Shown: one piece after another, positions 9,116 through 18,730 of the stretch
How the letters are laid out: every line of letters starts with the position of its first letter
How positions within the stretch are numbered: the stretch's first letter is position 1
Position numbers and translations under genes: made by a program
DNA from: Paraburkholderia sp. CNPSo 3274
GTDB taxonomy: Bacteria; Pseudomonadota; Gammaproteobacteria; Burkholderiales; Burkholderiaceae
NCBI RefSeq assembly: GCF_024206475.1
Contig: NZ_JAMBPR010000020.1
Span: forward strand, 1 to 64,000
Direction: 5' to 3'
Length of the DNA stretch: 64,000 bases
The notes under the pieces: generated by a model
What the model was told of the DNA's origin: nothing
Databases searched by the model: none
The model's input: only the letters and a program-made list of their open reading frames with translations

Positions 9116-9931
9116 TTACAGATGCAGGCCGCCCGCCGCGTGACGGATGCCGCGAATGCCAAGGCCGGCGTCCGCATTGATCATCACGCCGCTCAATACG
9201 CGATTGTTCGCGCGTGAGCCGAGCATCACGTAAGGCGCTGTGAACTCCGCAGGCTGCGGAAAGAACTGCAGCGGCAAAATGCTTGCAATCGCCTCGGGCG
9301 AACGCGAATCCATGATGCGCAGGTCCTGCTGGCCGAGCGAAGCGGGGCCGCGCAAATCGCTCGCCATGCCGCAAGGGCCGACGCCGTTCACGCGGACCTT
9401 GGGCGCGAGTTCGTAGGCCAGCTGGCGGATGATGCCCACGGCCGCATGCTTGCTCGCCGTGTACAAGGGGCCGCCGCCGCCCGGATAGAACGAAGAATTC
9501 GAGAGCGTGAAGATCATGCTGCCTTCGCTCGCGATGAGCGCGCGCGCAGCCGCCTTTGCGCCGAGCAGATAGCCCTTCACGTTGATCGAGAAAAGCTCTT
9601 CATAACCGCTGTCGAGTTGCGCAGGCGAGAGATCGACGAGGCCCGAAGCGTGATCCCAGATCGCCGCGTTGCCGATGAAGATGTCGAGCTTGCCGAACGC
9701 ATCGACGGCGGCGCTCACGGCGCGCTCGTTGTCGGCGTACGAGGTAACGTCGCCCTGCACGGCGACGATCTTTTCCGCACCAAAGCGCGCTTGCAGTGCC
9801 GCGACTTTGTCTGCCGAACGTTCGAGCACGGCCACGCGCGCGCCTTCTTCGAGAAAGCGTTCGACGAGCGCGAGGCCGAGTCCCGATCCGCCGCCCGTGA
9901 TCAATGCAACTTCGTTATCGAGCCAGCCCAT
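9116..9931 (-). CDS. hcaB: cis-dihydrodiol dehydrogenase (phenylpropionate pathway)
   Basis: A 271-residue short-chain dehydrogenase. The NAD site is [14 protein letters not shown] (residues about 13-26). The NNAG-equivalent reads IGNAAIWD, and the catalytic Tyr/Lys pair is in YTASKHAAV with the upstream Ser in [10 protein letters not shown]. The C-terminal part ([33 protein letters not shown]) is typical of BphB/HcaB dihydrodiol dehydrogenases. It oxidises the cis-dihydrodiol made by HcaEFCD to the 2,3-dihydroxyphenyl catechol. Its start overlaps the hcaC stop by one base, implying translational coupling. Confidence 0.92.
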   Translation of the reverse strand: MGWLDNEVALITGGGSGLGLALVERFLEEGARVAVLERSADKVAALQARFGAEKIVAVQGDVTSYADNERAVSAAVDAFGKLDIFIGNAAIWDHASGLVDLSPAQLDSGYEELFSINVKGYLLGAKAAARALIASEGSMIFTLSNSSFYPGGGGPLYTASKHAAVGIIRQLAYELAPKVRVNGVGPCGMASDLRGPASLGQQDLRIMDSRSPEAIASILPLQFFPQPAEFTAPYVMLGSRANNRVLSGVMINADAGLGIRGIRHAAGGLHL

Positions 9932-10251
9932 TACGCGGCCTCCGGAACGTCGACAAAAACCGCGCCGTCAACGAGCGTGACAGGGAACGTCTTGAGCGCT
10001 TCGGTCGCAGGCTGGCACAGCGCCGTGCCTGTCTTCAGACAGAAACGTGCCGCATGCAGCGGACATTCGACGGTGCCATCGTCTTCGATATACCCTTCGG
10101 ACATCGAAGCATTGCCGTGCGAGCAGCGGTCGTTCAGCGCGAATAGTTCGCCGTTCACCTTGAATACGGCGATCGCGGCGGACGGGCCGTCCACCTTGAT
10201 CGCTTCGCCATCGGACAATGCGTCGTCCTGGCAGACAAAAATACGGGCCAT
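9931..10251 (-). CDS. hcaC: Rieske ferredoxin of the phenylpropionate dioxygenase
   Basis: A 106-residue Rieske-type [2Fe-2S] ferredoxin. Cluster ligands are CSHG (Cys43, His45) and CPLHAARF (Cys63, His66). It carries electrons from HcaD to the oxygenase HcaEF. The length is normal for the family. It starts 3 bp after the hcaF stop and overlaps hcaB by one base. Confidence 0.95.
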   Translation of the reverse strand: MARIFVCQDDALSDGEAIKVDGPSAAIAVFKVNGELFALNDRCSHGNASMSEGYIEDDGTVECPLHAARFCLKTGTALCQPATEALKTFPVTLVDGAVFVDVPEAA

Positions 10252-10253
10252 GA

Positions 10254-10802
10254 TCAGAAAAGCACACTCAGGTTATGGGAAGTGAGCACCGCCTGGTCCA
10301 GCGTGATCTCACGGTTGCACACCTGCCAGCCTTGCGCGCCCTCCACTTGGCGGACGCGGTCGATGCGGCGGCCCACGTAGAACGTCTCGTCGCGCTCCTT
10401 CTGCGAGCGATAGAGCGCGTAGTTCACCTGCGCCTCATATTCGCCGGGCGTTTCGGTGGTGAACGCGCGCAGGTTCGTCACGAGATGGCGCGTGCGCGAA
10501 GGCGGTTCTTCCGCCCACGCCATACCGGTTTCGAGGCGCGCCACGCGGCGTTCGAGCTGGAAATGCGTGTCGTTGAAGATCCACGTGGTGGGCGGCTGCA
10601 CGCCGCGCCGACGGTCACGCGTTTGCGCGTTGACGGTCGTGCGCATGGTGTAGCGGATGTCTTTCGACATGAGTTCGAGCCATGCGCGAAAGCGCCAGCC
10701 GTCGAGCAGCGCCGCCTCTTCAAAGAGGAATTGCCCGATTTCGTGATGCAGTTCGAGACCTACGCGCGCGGGCGTGAAAATCCGGTCGGCGACTTCGCTC
10801 AT
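10254..10802 (-). CDS. hcaF: Phenylpropionate/cinnamate dioxygenase beta subunit
   Basis: A 182-residue small (beta) subunit of an aromatic-ring-hydroxylating dioxygenase with the SnoaL-like cone fold. Recognisable stretches include [20 protein letters not shown] near residue 20, [10 protein letters not shown], and the [20 protein letters not shown] segment. It forms the structural partner of HcaE in an alpha3beta3 oxygenase. I set the start at 10802, where ATGA overlaps the hcaE stop by 4 bp. Longer upstream readings run into hcaE. Confidence 0.93.
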   Translation of the reverse strand: MSEVADRIFTPARVGLELHHEIGQFLFEEAALLDGWRFRAWLELMSKDIRYTMRTTVNAQTRDRRRGVQPPTTWIFNDTHFQLERRVARLETGMAWAEEPPSRTRHLVTNLRAFTTETPGEYEAQVNYALYRSQKERDETFYVGRRIDRVRQVEGAQGWQVCNREITLDQAVLTSHNLSVLF

Positions 10803-12154
10803 TTGAGCACCTCCGCTTCGTAGCGCGCGGTACGCTCGTGTACTTCGTCCCACGTTTCGGAAATCAGCAGGTCTGCCCAGCGCCGGTACATGCCGCGCGC
10901 AGCCGTCTCCGAGAAAATGTAGTTCGTCACGCCAGGTATGCCGTCTTCGCGCACGCGCTCGTTGCCCAAGCCCATTTCGAGGCAAAGCTTCGTTTTGCGC
11001 GCGCGGCTGCCGCGCAGCACCTTTTGCACTTCGGCCCAGTTTTCCGAGTCGTCCTGTTCGAGAAATCCCGCGGGCCCGAACGCGCGCGTCGCGCTGCGCT
11101 CGAAGGCGGCTTTGACTTCATCGGACGCTGCCTTGTCGGTGATACAGAACGCCCACACTTCCACCTGGTTGGGGCCGCGCGGATGCCAGACGCGCAGCGT
11201 GGCCGTGCCGTTGAGCCACGAAAGCGTGGGGAACATGTTGTTGTGGCCCGCCAGGCGCATCGCGCGCACCTTGCCTAACCGCGTTTCGGCTTCGGCATAG
11301 GTGTCGCGGAAGTACTGCGAGACTTCGCCGTCCACCCACACGTTCGCGTCGGGCTGCTCGGTGAAGAAGAAGCCGCTGCCATGGCCCGCCTGACCGTACT
11401 GCAGCGCGTCTTTCGCGGTCTCCCACACGGGGCGCGCCGTTTGACCCGCGCCCAGCGCCTTGTCGCCCGCACCTTCCTTCGCGCCGAGCACTTCGATGGC
11501 GGACGCGTGCGTGAAGAGCGCGTGATACTGATCGCTCGCGAACTGCTCCGCTGGAAATTTCCAGTTGCAGTCGATCACCCACTTGTGCACGCCGCCCACG
11601 ATCTCGGTTCCGCCTTCGCGGCGGTCGAGCACGCCGTCCAGATACCAGGCGATGTCGCCCATATAGGTCTCGAGGTCGGGCGCGTTTGCATCCCAGTTGC
11701 CGAACACGAGGCCCTTGTACACCGCCACACGCGTGACCTCCTGCAAGCCCCATTTCTCCTTGCACAGGCCCTGCGGATAGGCGCGCGGTTCGAGCGGCAC
11801 GTCGATGAGCGCGCCGTCCACACCGTACGACCAGCCGTGATACGGGCACGTGAACGCGCGCGTGTTGCCGCAATCGGCGTGGCTCACGCGCATCGAGCGA
11901 TGGCGGCACTGATTGAGGAAGGCCTTGATCGAGCCGTCCTTCTGGCGCACCACGACGATGGGGTCTTCGCCCATGTAGGTATTGAAAAAGTCGCCGGCTT
12001 TCGGTATTTGACTGACGTGGGCGAGAAAGAGCCAGCAGCGGCCGAAAATACGCTCGAGTTCGAGCGCGTAAATGTCGGGGTCGGTATAGATCGACGACGT
12101 GACGCGGCCATTTTGCGCGTCTACGAGTGCATCGATGTCGATGATTGCGGACAT
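10799..12154 (-). CDS. hcaE: Phenylpropionate/cinnamate dioxygenase alpha subunit
   Basis: A 451-residue Rieske oxygenase large subunit. The N-terminal Rieske domain has ligands Cys83, His85, Cys103 and His106 ([17 protein letters not shown]). The catalytic domain holds the mononuclear iron motif [10 protein letters not shown] (Asp208 bridge, His211, His216). It inserts O2 at positions 2,3 of the ring of 3-phenylpropionate or cinnamate. GGAGGAGAC precedes the ATG at 12154. It is the first gene of a tightly packed minus-strand operon and is divergent from hcaR across 124 bp. Exact substrate preference is inferred from the operon and the mhp neighbours. Confidence 0.94.
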   Translation of the reverse strand: MSAIIDIDALVDAQNGRVTSSIYTDPDIYALELERIFGRCWLFLAHVSQIPKAGDFFNTYMGEDPIVVVRQKDGSIKAFLNQCRHRSMRVSHADCGNTRAFTCPYHGWSYGVDGALIDVPLEPRAYPQGLCKEKWGLQEVTRVAVYKGLVFGNWDANAPDLETYMGDIAWYLDGVLDRREGGTEIVGGVHKWVIDCNWKFPAEQFASDQYHALFTHASAIEVLGAKEGAGDKALGAGQTARPVWETAKDALQYGQAGHGSGFFFTEQPDANVWVDGEVSQYFRDTYAEAETRLGKVRAMRLAGHNNMFPTLSWLNGTATLRVWHPRGPNQVEVWAFCITDKAASDEVKAAFERSATRAFGPAGFLEQDDSENWAEVQKVLRGSRARKTKLCLEMGLGNERVREDGIPGVTNYIFSETAARGMYRRWADLLISETWDEVHERTARYEAEVLK

Positions 12155-12176
12155 GCGAGTCTCCTCCGTGGCAGCA

Positions 12177-12195
12177 TTCTCCTTTTGGCGGAGAA
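12177..12195. promoter_or_regulatory. Inverted repeat between hcaE and hcaR (candidate LysR site)
   Basis: TTCTCC and GGAGAA flank a 7-nt spacer and contain a T-N11-A core, the usual LysR operator form. It lies only 23 bp before the hcaE start codon, closer than activator sites usually sit, so it could be a repressor site or an mRNA leader hairpin instead. No clean promoter was recognised in this 124-bp region. Confidence 0.35.
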
Positions 12196-12278
12196 CGCAG
12201 ACGGATGATCGTTGCTCGCTTTGCCGTTGTGAAATATTTTGTTTGTTGCCACTAAGACTTCGAAACGATAACTCGAGC

Positions 12279-13157
12279 ATGGAACTGAGACACCTGCGCT
12301 ACTTCATTGCCGTTGCCGACGAACTGAGCTTCACGCGCGCGGCGCAGCGCCTGCATACGGCGCAGCCATCGCTGAGCCAGCAGATCCGCAATCTCGAAGA
12401 CGAAGTGGGCACGCCACTCTTCGAGCGCACGCGCCGCAAGGTGGAATTGACCGACGCGGGCAAGGTGTTTCTCGCCGAGGCGCGCCTCGTGGTGGCGCAG
12501 GCCGATCGGGCGGTGGCGCGTGCGCGCCAGGTGGGGCTGGGGCGCGCGACGTTGACGATCGGTTTCGTGCCCGCAGCGGAGATCCGGGTTTTCCCGGTGA
12601 TTTTGCCGCGTTTGCGATTGCGTTTTCCCGAGGTGAATGTCGAGTTGCGCAGCCTGCCGACGGCCGAGCAGGAAGACGCGCTATTGCGCGGCGATATCGA
12701 CGTGGCGTTCATGCGCCGGCCCGTTGTTTCGCCTGAATTGCGCAGCGAAGTCGTGCTCACCGAACCGCTCGTGGTGGTGCTGCCGAGCGGTCATCCGCTC
12801 GCGAAGCAAAAGCGCATCGCACCGGCGCAACTAAGCGGCGAGCCGTTCATCAGCACGCATCCGCAGTTTTCGGGGCAGGTGCACAGCGTGGTCGAGGCGT
12901 ATTGCGAGGCGCACGGGATCGAGCGCAAGGTGGCGCAGGTCGCGACCAATATTCTGCTCAATCTGAATCTCGTGGGGATGGGGCTCGGTTATGCGCTCCT
13001 GCCCGCGTATGTCTCGTCGCTCACGAGTCGCGCGATCTGCACGCGCCCGCTCGAAGGCGAGCCGCCCACCATCGACTTGCTGATGGTGTCGCGCAAAGAG
13101 CCGCATGCAGCGGAGCTTGAAGCGTTGCTCGAACTCGTGCGCGAGAACGAAGCTTAA
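12279..13157 (+). CDS. hcaR: LysR-family activator of the hca operon
   Basis: A 292-residue LysR-type regulator. The N-terminal winged helix-turn-helix reads [20 protein letters not shown] and continues [18 protein letters not shown]. The remainder is a substrate-binding-like effector domain. Its divergent position next to hcaE repeats the E. coli hca arrangement, where HcaR activates hcaEFCBD in response to phenylpropionate or cinnamate. The last 4 bp overlap the stop of the convergent mhpR gene (shared TTAA). The ATG at 12279 begins directly with the family-typical MELRHLRYF. Confidence 0.88.
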   Translation: MELRHLRYFIAVADELSFTRAAQRLHTAQPSLSQQIRNLEDEVGTPLFERTRRKVELTDAGKVFLAEARLVVAQADRAVARARQVGLGRATLTIGFVPAAEIRVFPVILPRLRLRFPEVNVELRSLPTAEQEDALLRGDIDVAFMRRPVVSPELRSEVVLTEPLVVVLPSGHPLAKQKRIAPAQLSGEPFISTHPQFSGQVHSVVEAYCEAHGIERKVAQVATNILLNLNLVGMGLGYALLPAYVSSLTSRAICTRPLEGEPPTIDLLMVSRKEPHAAELEALLELVRENEA

Positions 13158-13170
13158 CGCTTCGTGTTTT
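13147..13170 (+). terminator. Hairpin over the shared hcaR/mhpR stop codons
   Basis: A perfect 7-bp stem (ACGAAGC / GCTTCGT) has both stop codons in its TTAAC loop and is followed by GTTTT on the plus strand. It probably terminates hcaR. On the minus strand the T-run is missing, so termination of mhpR here is less convincing. Confidence 0.55.
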
Positions 13171-13957
13171 CCTCCTGCGCCTCTAACGCCGTCACCATTT
13201 CCTGGGCGGCGCGCTGCAACTCGGGCACGAAGCGGCGTACCGCCTCCGCCGGATTGATGGCCTGCTCCAGGTAGATCACGTTCAGGCTCGCGAGCACGCG
13301 CCCATGCGCCTCGATGGCCGTTGCGAGCGCACCGATCTTGCGCTGATCTGCCCAGTCGCCGTGGTTCGAGCCGAAACCGTCCGCGCGCGTTTGGCGCACG
13401 AGATTGCGGATATAGGCCGTGTCGCTGGCGAGTTTTTGCTGCTGCTCGCCGCCCGCCCCCGCGCGCAATAGCTCGAGAATGTCCTCGCGCTCCGCCTCGG
13501 GACACATCGCAAAGTACACGCGGCCGGCCGCCGTGAGCAATATCGGCAGGCGGCGGCCCACCATCGCGCGGTGAAACGAAAGCGGGCTGAAGCGGTGCGT
13601 GGTCTCGCGAATCACCATGGAGTCGCCATCGGGCGTCGTGAGATCCGATGGCCACACGGTGCGCTGGAGCATTTGCGCCATGATCGGCGGCGCGATGGTC
13701 GCGATCAGCTCGTCGTCGGTGAAGCCTTCGCTCAGGCCACGCACGTTCATCGTCAGACGAAAGCTGTCGTCGGAAGCGCTGCGGCGCACGAACTTCTCCT
13801 CTACCAGGGTTTCCAGCAGGCGCCTCACGGTCGTGCGGTGCAGACCCGTTGCCTCGCTCAGTTGCTGGCTCGTCGCGCGCCCGTTCTCCATGGCGTTGAG
13901 CGCCTGGAGCACCTGCAGGCCGCGCGCCAGACCTCGCACGTTTGCATACTTCGTCAT
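13154..13957 (-). CDS. mhpR: IclR-family regulator of the mhp genes
   Basis: A 267-residue IclR-type regulator. The N-terminal helix-turn-helix is visible (RGLQVLQALNAMENGRATSQ, then LSEATGLHRTTVRRLLETL), followed by the IclR effector domain containing HRFSPLSFHRAMVGRRLPIL and GRVYFAMCP. It resembles E. coli MhpR in length and in its divergent position next to mhpA. MhpR activates the mhp genes with 2,3-dihydroxyphenylpropionate-type inducers. The frame stays open far upstream antisense to mhpA, but the ATG at 13957 with GAAGG upstream is the sensible start. A matching operator lies 25 bp away. Confidence 0.88.
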   Translation of the reverse strand: MTKYANVRGLARGLQVLQALNAMENGRATSQQLSEATGLHRTTVRRLLETLVEEKFVRRSASDDSFRLTMNVRGLSEGFTDDELIATIAPPIMAQMLQRTVWPSDLTTPDGDSMVIRETTHRFSPLSFHRAMVGRRLPILLTAAGRVYFAMCPEAEREDILELLRAGAGGEQQQKLASDTAYIRNLVRQTRADGFGSNHGDWADQRKIGALATAIEAHGRVLASLNVIYLEQAINPAEAVRRFVPELQRAAQEMVTALEAQEENTKR

Positions 13958-13981
13958 CGAAAATGCCTTCAAAATCAACTG

Positions 13982-13998
13982 TGTGCATTCTATGCACA
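13982..13998. promoter_or_regulatory. Predicted MhpR operator
   Basis: The 17-bp palindrome TGTGCATTCTATGCACA has 7-bp arms and a 3-nt spacer, and lies between mhpR and mhpA. From memory, the E. coli MhpR operator is a 17-bp palindrome with the same TGCA-centred arms, centred near -58. Here the centre (13990) is 58 bp before the start site predicted from the mhpA promoter. Confidence 0.75.
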
Positions 13999-14012
13999 TT
14001 TCTCTAAAAATG

Positions 14013-14041
14013 TTGAACGCGCATCGGGCGGAACCTAGACT
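14013..14041 (+). promoter_or_regulatory. Predicted promoter of the mhp operon
   Basis: TTGAAC (-35) and TAGACT (-10) are separated by 17 bp. A start near 14048 would give a leader of about 100 nt before mhpA. The position relative to the palindrome at 13982-13998 fits class-I-type activation by MhpR. Confidence 0.6.
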
Positions 14042-14149
14042 CGCTTCCATTCCCCGCACTGTGACAAAACGTCCAACCGGGTGATCCGTTTTCAGGCACC
14101 ACCTGTCAGCATCCGCAGCGGCCGCATAAGTCGCGCGAGAAGGAGACAC

Positions 14150-16000
14150 ATGAACACCCCCCTCGCCCAGGAGGCGGATACCGTCCGCCCTCGCCAGATT
14201 GCCACCGACGTCGCCATCATCGGCGCGGGTCCGGTCGGCCTCATGATCGCCAATATTCTCGGCCTGCAAGGCGTGCGTGTCACGCTCGTCGAGAAGCTCG
14301 ACCAGATAATCGACTACCCGCGCGCCATTGGTTTGGATGACGAAGCATTGCGCGTGTTCCAGTCCATTGGTCTTGCCGACGCGCTGCTGCCGCATACCAC
14401 GCCCGACCACTGGATGCGCTTCGTCACGAAAGACGGCCATTGCTTCGCCTCGATCGAACCGCGCACCGACGAATTCGGCTGGCCGCGCCGCAACGCGTTC
14501 ATTCAGCCGCTCGCTGACCGCGTGCTGTATGAAGGGCTCGCGCGCTTCGAGCATGTGGACGTGTTGTTCGGCCACGCGGTCGACGCATTCGAGCAAGACG
14601 CGCATGGCGTGACGATCGACGTGAGCGATGCGAACGGTGAGCGCCGCACGATCCGCGCAGCGTACATGGTGGGCGCGGACGGCGGCAACAGTTTCGTGCG
14701 CCGCGCGCTGAACGTGCCCTTCGAAGGCCGCACGAAGCCGAATCAATGGATCGTGGTGGACGTGCGCAACGACCCCATCGGCTCGCCGCATATCTACATG
14801 CATTGCGATCATCAACGCCCGTATGTGTCGGCTGCGCTGCCGCACGGTATTCGCCGCTTCGAATTCATGGTGATGCCGGGCGAGACGGAAGAAGAACTCT
14901 CGAAGCCCGAGAACATGGCCGCGCTGATCCGCAAGGTGGTGGCGGACCCCGACAAGGTCGACTACATCCGCAAGCGTGTGTACACGCACAACGCGCGCCT
15001 CGCCGAAACGTTCCGCGTGGATCGCGTTCTGCTCGCGGGCGATGCCGCGCACATCATGCCCGTATGGCAGGGCCAGGGCTACAACAGCGGCATTCGCGAC
15101 GCAAACAACCTGGGCTGGAAGCTCGTGATGGTCGCGAAGGGCCAGGCCGACGGCCGCCTGCTCGACAGCTATACCGTGGAGCGCCGCGCGCACGCGCGCT
15201 CGATGATCCACCTCTCCGAAGTGGCGGGCGATATCTTCGCGCCCACCACGCGCTTTGGCGCGCGCTTTCGCGACACGTTCGTGCGTTACATGAACGTGTT
15301 CCCCTCGGTGAAGCGTTACTTCGTGGAAATGCGCTTCAAGCCGATGCCGCGCTACGAAGCGGGCGTCGTGCTGTTGCCGCCGCCGCAAAAGACGGGCGGC
15401 TGGTTCGCAAGCCTGCTGGAGCGCTCGGGCAACTCGGCGCCTGGCCGCCTGCTCGGCCTGATGAGCCAGAAGCGCGACTCGCTGATCGGCCGCCTCGCGT
15501 ATGGCCGCGATCCGCTCGCGGCCTCGCCCGTGGGGCGCATGTTCATCCAGCCGCGTGTGCGTCTTGCCGATGGCCGCGTAGTGCGCCTCGACGACGCGAT
15601 CGGCAACGGCTTCGCGGTGCTGGCATGGGGCGCGGACCCGACCTTCGGCCTCACGCCGCAAGCTCGCGCGTTGTGGGAGCGCCTCGGCGCGCGCTTCATC
15701 TTCGCGAAGCCCGACGTGCAACTCGAATATAGCGACGACGTGCCCGAGGGCGTGCTCGCGCTCGGCGACGTGCAGGGCCGCCTGAAGGAGTGGTTCAGCC
15801 GTCTGCCCGAATCCGTCGTGCTGCTGCGCCCGGACCGCTTCGTCGCGGGCGTGTGCACGCCGCAACAGGTATCGGACTCGATCGTCGAACTCGCGGGCAA
15901 GCTCGGCATGACTGAAGCCGCCTTGCATGGCGCGGGTGCCGCAGCCCCGCAAAACCGTCCCGTGCGCGGCGTGGCCGTTGCGCGCACAGCAGGAGCATGA
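14150..16000 (+). CDS. mhpA: 3-(3-hydroxyphenyl)propionate hydroxylase
   Basis: A 616-residue FAD-dependent aromatic hydroxylase. The FAD Rossmann motif is [18 protein letters not shown] near residue 24, and the FAD/NADPH motif [20 protein letters not shown] is in the centre, followed by [13 protein letters not shown]. It adds a hydroxyl ortho to the existing one on 3-(3-hydroxyphenyl)propionate or 3-hydroxycinnamate using NAD(P)H and O2, giving the catechol for MhpB. The protein is longer than the roughly 554-residue E. coli enzyme, mainly in the C-terminal thioredoxin-like region. AGGAGA precedes the ATG. It is the first gene of the mhp operon. Confidence 0.94.
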   Translation: MNTPLAQEADTVRPRQIATDVAIIGAGPVGLMIANILGLQGVRVTLVEKLDQIIDYPRAIGLDDEALRVFQSIGLADALLPHTTPDHWMRFVTKDGHCFASIEPRTDEFGWPRRNAFIQPLADRVLYEGLARFEHVDVLFGHAVDAFEQDAHGVTIDVSDANGERRTIRAAYMVGADGGNSFVRRALNVPFEGRTKPNQWIVVDVRNDPIGSPHIYMHCDHQRPYVSAALPHGIRRFEFMVMPGETEEELSKPENMAALIRKVVADPDKVDYIRKRVYTHNARLAETFRVDRVLLAGDAAHIMPVWQGQGYNSGIRDANNLGWKLVMVAKGQADGRLLDSYTVERRAHARSMIHLSEVAGDIFAPTTRFGARFRDTFVRYMNVFPSVKRYFVEMRFKPMPRYEAGVVLLPPPQKTGGWFASLLERSGNSAPGRLLGLMSQKRDSLIGRLAYGRDPLAASPVGRMFIQPRVRLADGRVVRLDDAIGNGFAVLAWGADPTFGLTPQARALWERLGARFIFAKPDVQLEYSDDVPEGVLALGDVQGRLKEWFSRLPESVVLLRPDRFVAGVCTPQQVSDSIVELAGKLGMTEAALHGAGAAAPQNRPVRGVAVARTAGA

Positions 16001-16002
16001 GC

Positions 16003-16947
16003 ATGCCGATTCACCTCGAATGTCTGTCGCATACGCCGTTGCATGGCTATTTCGATCCGCTGCCCGAAGTGGTGGCCGAAGTCGAACGGGTCGGCCACGC
16101 CGCGCGCGAACGCGTGGAGGCCTTCAACCCCGACGTGATCGTTGCGTTCGCACCCGATCATTTCAACGGGTTCTTCTATGACGTGATGCCGCCGTTCTGC
16201 GTCGGCGCGCGTGCCGATGCGATTGGCGACTTCAAGAGCATGGCCGGTACGCTGCCGGTGCCTGAAGATCTCGCGCACACGCTCGCAGAGAACGTGCTCG
16301 CCGCCGATATCGACGTGGCGCTCTCGTACCGCATGCAGGTCGATCACGGTTGTGCGCAGGCGCTGGAAGTGCTCACGGGCGGCCTGGATCGCTATCCGGT
16401 GATTCCGGTTTTCATCAACTCCGTTGCGCCGCCCATGGCGACGCTGCGTCGTGCGCGTCTGCTCGGCGATGCCATTGGCCGCTTCTTTTCGCGCAGCGAC
16501 AAGCGCGTGCTCGTGGTGGGCTCGGGCGGCATTTCGCACGAACCGCCGGTGCCGGAACTGTTCGGCGCGACGCCGGAAGTGGCCGAACGCCTGATCGCAG
16601 GCCGCAACCCCTCGGCGGATTCGCGCGCCGCGCGCCAGGCGCGCACTGTGGCCGCGGCGCAGTCGTTCACGGCGGGCGACAGCCCCTTGCATCCGCTCAA
16701 TCCGGAATGGGACCGCGCGTTCCTCGCGCGCCTTGCATCGGGCGAGCTGACTTCCGTGGACGGCATGACCAACGCGGCCATCACGCGTGACGGCGGCAAG
16801 TCGGCGCACGAGATCCGCACGTGGGTCGCGGCATTCGGCGTGCTGGCCGCTTACGGCCCGTATCGCGCCTCGCTCGATTACTACCGCGAAATTCCCGAGT
16901 GGATTGCGGGTTTCGCCACCATGCATGCCACGCCCGACGCGGCTTGA
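16003..16947 (+). CDS. mhpB: 2,3-dihydroxyphenylpropionate 1,2-dioxygenase
   Basis: A 314-residue extradiol (LigB-type) ring-cleavage enzyme using Fe(II). With the start at 16003 the catalytic histidines fall at His115 (MQVDHGCAQ) and His179 ([10 protein letters not shown]), the same numbers known for E. coli MhpB. AGGAG is 7 bp before this ATG, whereas it would be only 1 bp before the alternative in-frame ATG at 15997, so 16003 is preferred. It opens the catechol ring to 2-hydroxy-6-ketononadienedioate, the substrate of MhpC. It follows mhpA without a real gap. Confidence 0.95.
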   Translation: MPIHLECLSHTPLHGYFDPLPEVVAEVERVGHAARERVEAFNPDVIVAFAPDHFNGFFYDVMPPFCVGARADAIGDFKSMAGTLPVPEDLAHTLAENVLAADIDVALSYRMQVDHGCAQALEVLTGGLDRYPVIPVFINSVAPPMATLRRARLLGDAIGRFFSRSDKRVLVVGSGGISHEPPVPELFGATPEVAERLIAGRNPSADSRAARQARTVAAAQSFTAGDSPLHPLNPEWDRAFLARLASGELTSVDGMTNAAITRDGGKSAHEIRTWVAAFGVLAAYGPYRASLDYYREIPEWIAGFATMHATPDAA

Positions 16948-16976
16948 TAGAACAGTACGGACTCCGGATAATCAAC

Positions 16977-17765
16977 ATGTCAGATTCGAAACTCGTCGCG
17001 GCGCTGGCCGCCCGCCTGCACGAAGCCGAAGCTTCGCGCAACGTGATCGAACCGGTGCGCGGCGAGATCGCGTCGGACGATATCGCCACCGCTTACGCCG
17101 TTCAGCAAGCCAACGTCGATCGGCGCGTGGCGACCGGTGAGCGCATCGTGGGCCGCAAGATCGGCCTCACGTCGCTCGCCGTGCAAAAGCAGCTGGGCGT
17201 CGATCAGCCTGACTTCGGCGCGCTGTTCGCGTCGATGGCCTATGGCGATGCTGAAGCGATTCCGCTCTCGCAACTGATCCAGCCGAAGGTGGAAGCGGAA
17301 ATCGCGCTCGTGCTGGAGCACGATCTCACGTTTGAAAAGCACACCTTCGTCGATATCCTGCGCGCCAGTGCGTACGCACTCGCGGCCATCGAAGTGGTGG
17401 ACAGCCGCATCCAGAACTGGGACATCCGCTTCGTCGATACGGTGGCCGACAACGCCTCGAGCGCGCGCTTCGTCGTGGGCAGCCGCCCGGTGCCGCTCTC
17501 GCAAATCGACTTGACCGCATGCGCCATGGAACTCTCGCGCGACGGCGAAGTGCTCTCGCGCGGCAACGGCGCCGCATGCCTGGGCAATCCGCTCAACGCC
17601 GCCGTGTGGCTCGCCGACCGCATGGTCCGGCTCGGCACGCCGCTGCGTGCGGGCGACGTGGTGCTCACGGGTGCGCTCGGGCCCATGGTCGCCGTGAAGG
17701 AACCCGGCACGTACACCGCGCAGATCGAAGGCCTCGGCAGCGTTCGCGCGACTTTCTCAGCCTGA
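16977..17765 (+). CDS. mhpD: 2-keto-4-pentenoate hydratase
   Basis: A 262-residue hydratase of the fumarylacetoacetase-like fold. Family motifs are [17 protein letters not shown], the metal-binding [11 protein letters not shown] and the C-terminal [15 protein letters not shown]. It adds water to 2-hydroxypenta-2,4-dienoate to give 4-hydroxy-2-oxovalerate for MhpE. It follows mhpB by 29 bp and precedes mhpF by 13 bp within one operon. Its length matches E. coli MhpD (about 269). Confidence 0.93.
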   Translation: MSDSKLVAALAARLHEAEASRNVIEPVRGEIASDDIATAYAVQQANVDRRVATGERIVGRKIGLTSLAVQKQLGVDQPDFGALFASMAYGDAEAIPLSQLIQPKVEAEIALVLEHDLTFEKHTFVDILRASAYALAAIEVVDSRIQNWDIRFVDTVADNASSARFVVGSRPVPLSQIDLTACAMELSRDGEVLSRGNGAACLGNPLNAAVWLADRMVRLGTPLRAGDVVLTGALGPMVAVKEPGTYTAQIEGLGSVRATFSA

Positions 17766-17778
17766 TACAGGAATTCAT

Positions 17779-18726
17779 ATGGCTTCCGAAAAACTCAAGG
17801 CCGCGATCATCGGCTCCGGCAACATCGGCACGGATCTGATGATCAAGATCATGCGCAACAGCAAGCATCTGGAGATGGCGGCGATGGTCGGCATCGACCC
17901 GAACTCCGATGGCCTCGCGCGTGCCGCGCGCCTCGGCGTGGCGACCACACACGAAGGCGTGGTCGGTCTCACGCGCTTGCCGGTGTTCAACGACATCGAC
18001 TTCGTGTTCGACGCGACTTCGGCCGGCGCGCATGTGAAGAACGACGCGCTGCTGCGCACGTTCAAGCCGACGATCCGCGTGATCGACCTCACGCCCGCCG
18101 CAATCGGCCCGTACTGCGTGCCGGTCGTGAATATCGACGCTCACATTGAAGCGCTCAACGTCAACGTGGTGACGTGTGGCGGCCAGGCCACGATTCCGAT
18201 GGTCGCGGCGGTGTCGCGCGTCGCGAAGGTTCACTACGCTGAAATCGTTGCGTCGATCAGCAGCAAGTCGGCGGGCCCGGGCACGCGCGCCAACATCGAC
18301 GAGTTCACGGAAACGACGTCGAAGGCGATCGAAGTGGTGGGCGGCGCGGCCAAGGGCAAGGCCATCATCGTGCTGAATCCGGCCGAGCCGCCCGTCATGA
18401 TGCGCGACACGGTATATACGCTCTCCGAAATGGCCGACCGCGAGAAGGTTGAGCAATCCATCGAAGAGATGGTCGCGAAGGTACACGCCTACGTGCCGGG
18501 CTATCGCCTGAAGCAAAAGGTGCAATTCGATGAGATTCCGGCCAGCGCGCCTTTGAATATTCCGGGCCTCGGCAAGTTCAGCGGCCTGAAGACCTCGGTG
18601 TTCCTCGAAGTGGAAGGCGCCGCGCATTACCTGCCCGCTTACGCAGGCAATCTCGACATCATGACTTCCGCCGCGCTCGCCACCGCCGAACGCATGGCGC
18701 AGACGCTTCTGAGCGTGGAGGGATAA
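17779..18726 (+). CDS. mhpF: Acetaldehyde dehydrogenase (acylating)
   Basis: A 315-residue CoA-acylating aldehyde dehydrogenase. It has an N-terminal NAD-binding motif ([18 protein letters not shown]) and the catalytic cysteine Cys133 in [12 protein letters not shown]. It converts acetaldehyde from the aldolase to acetyl-CoA and normally forms a channelling complex with MhpE, whose gene starts 4 bp later. Length and gene order are the same as in other meta-cleavage operons. Confidence 0.95.
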   Translation: MASEKLKAAIIGSGNIGTDLMIKIMRNSKHLEMAAMVGIDPNSDGLARAARLGVATTHEGVVGLTRLPVFNDIDFVFDATSAGAHVKNDALLRTFKPTIRVIDLTPAAIGPYCVPVVNIDAHIEALNVNVVTCGGQATIPMVAAVSRVAKVHYAEIVASISSKSAGPGTRANIDEFTETTSKAIEVVGGAAKGKAIIVLNPAEPPVMMRDTVYTLSEMADREKVEQSIEEMVAKVHAYVPGYRLKQKVQFDEIPASAPLNIPGLGKFSGLKTSVFLEVEGAAHYLPAYAGNLDIMTSAALATAERMAQTLLSVEG

Positions 18727-18730
18727 GACC

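Noticed and set aside
13154..15952. A 932-codon open frame on the minus strand covering mhpR and the antisense of mhpA
   Set aside because: Only the last 267 codons (mhpR) have protein-like sequence. The upstream part is antisense to a clear mhpA and stays open because of high GC in the third codon position.
15352..16926. A 524-codon minus-strand frame opposite mhpA and mhpB
   Set aside because: Antisense shadow of two well-supported pathway genes.
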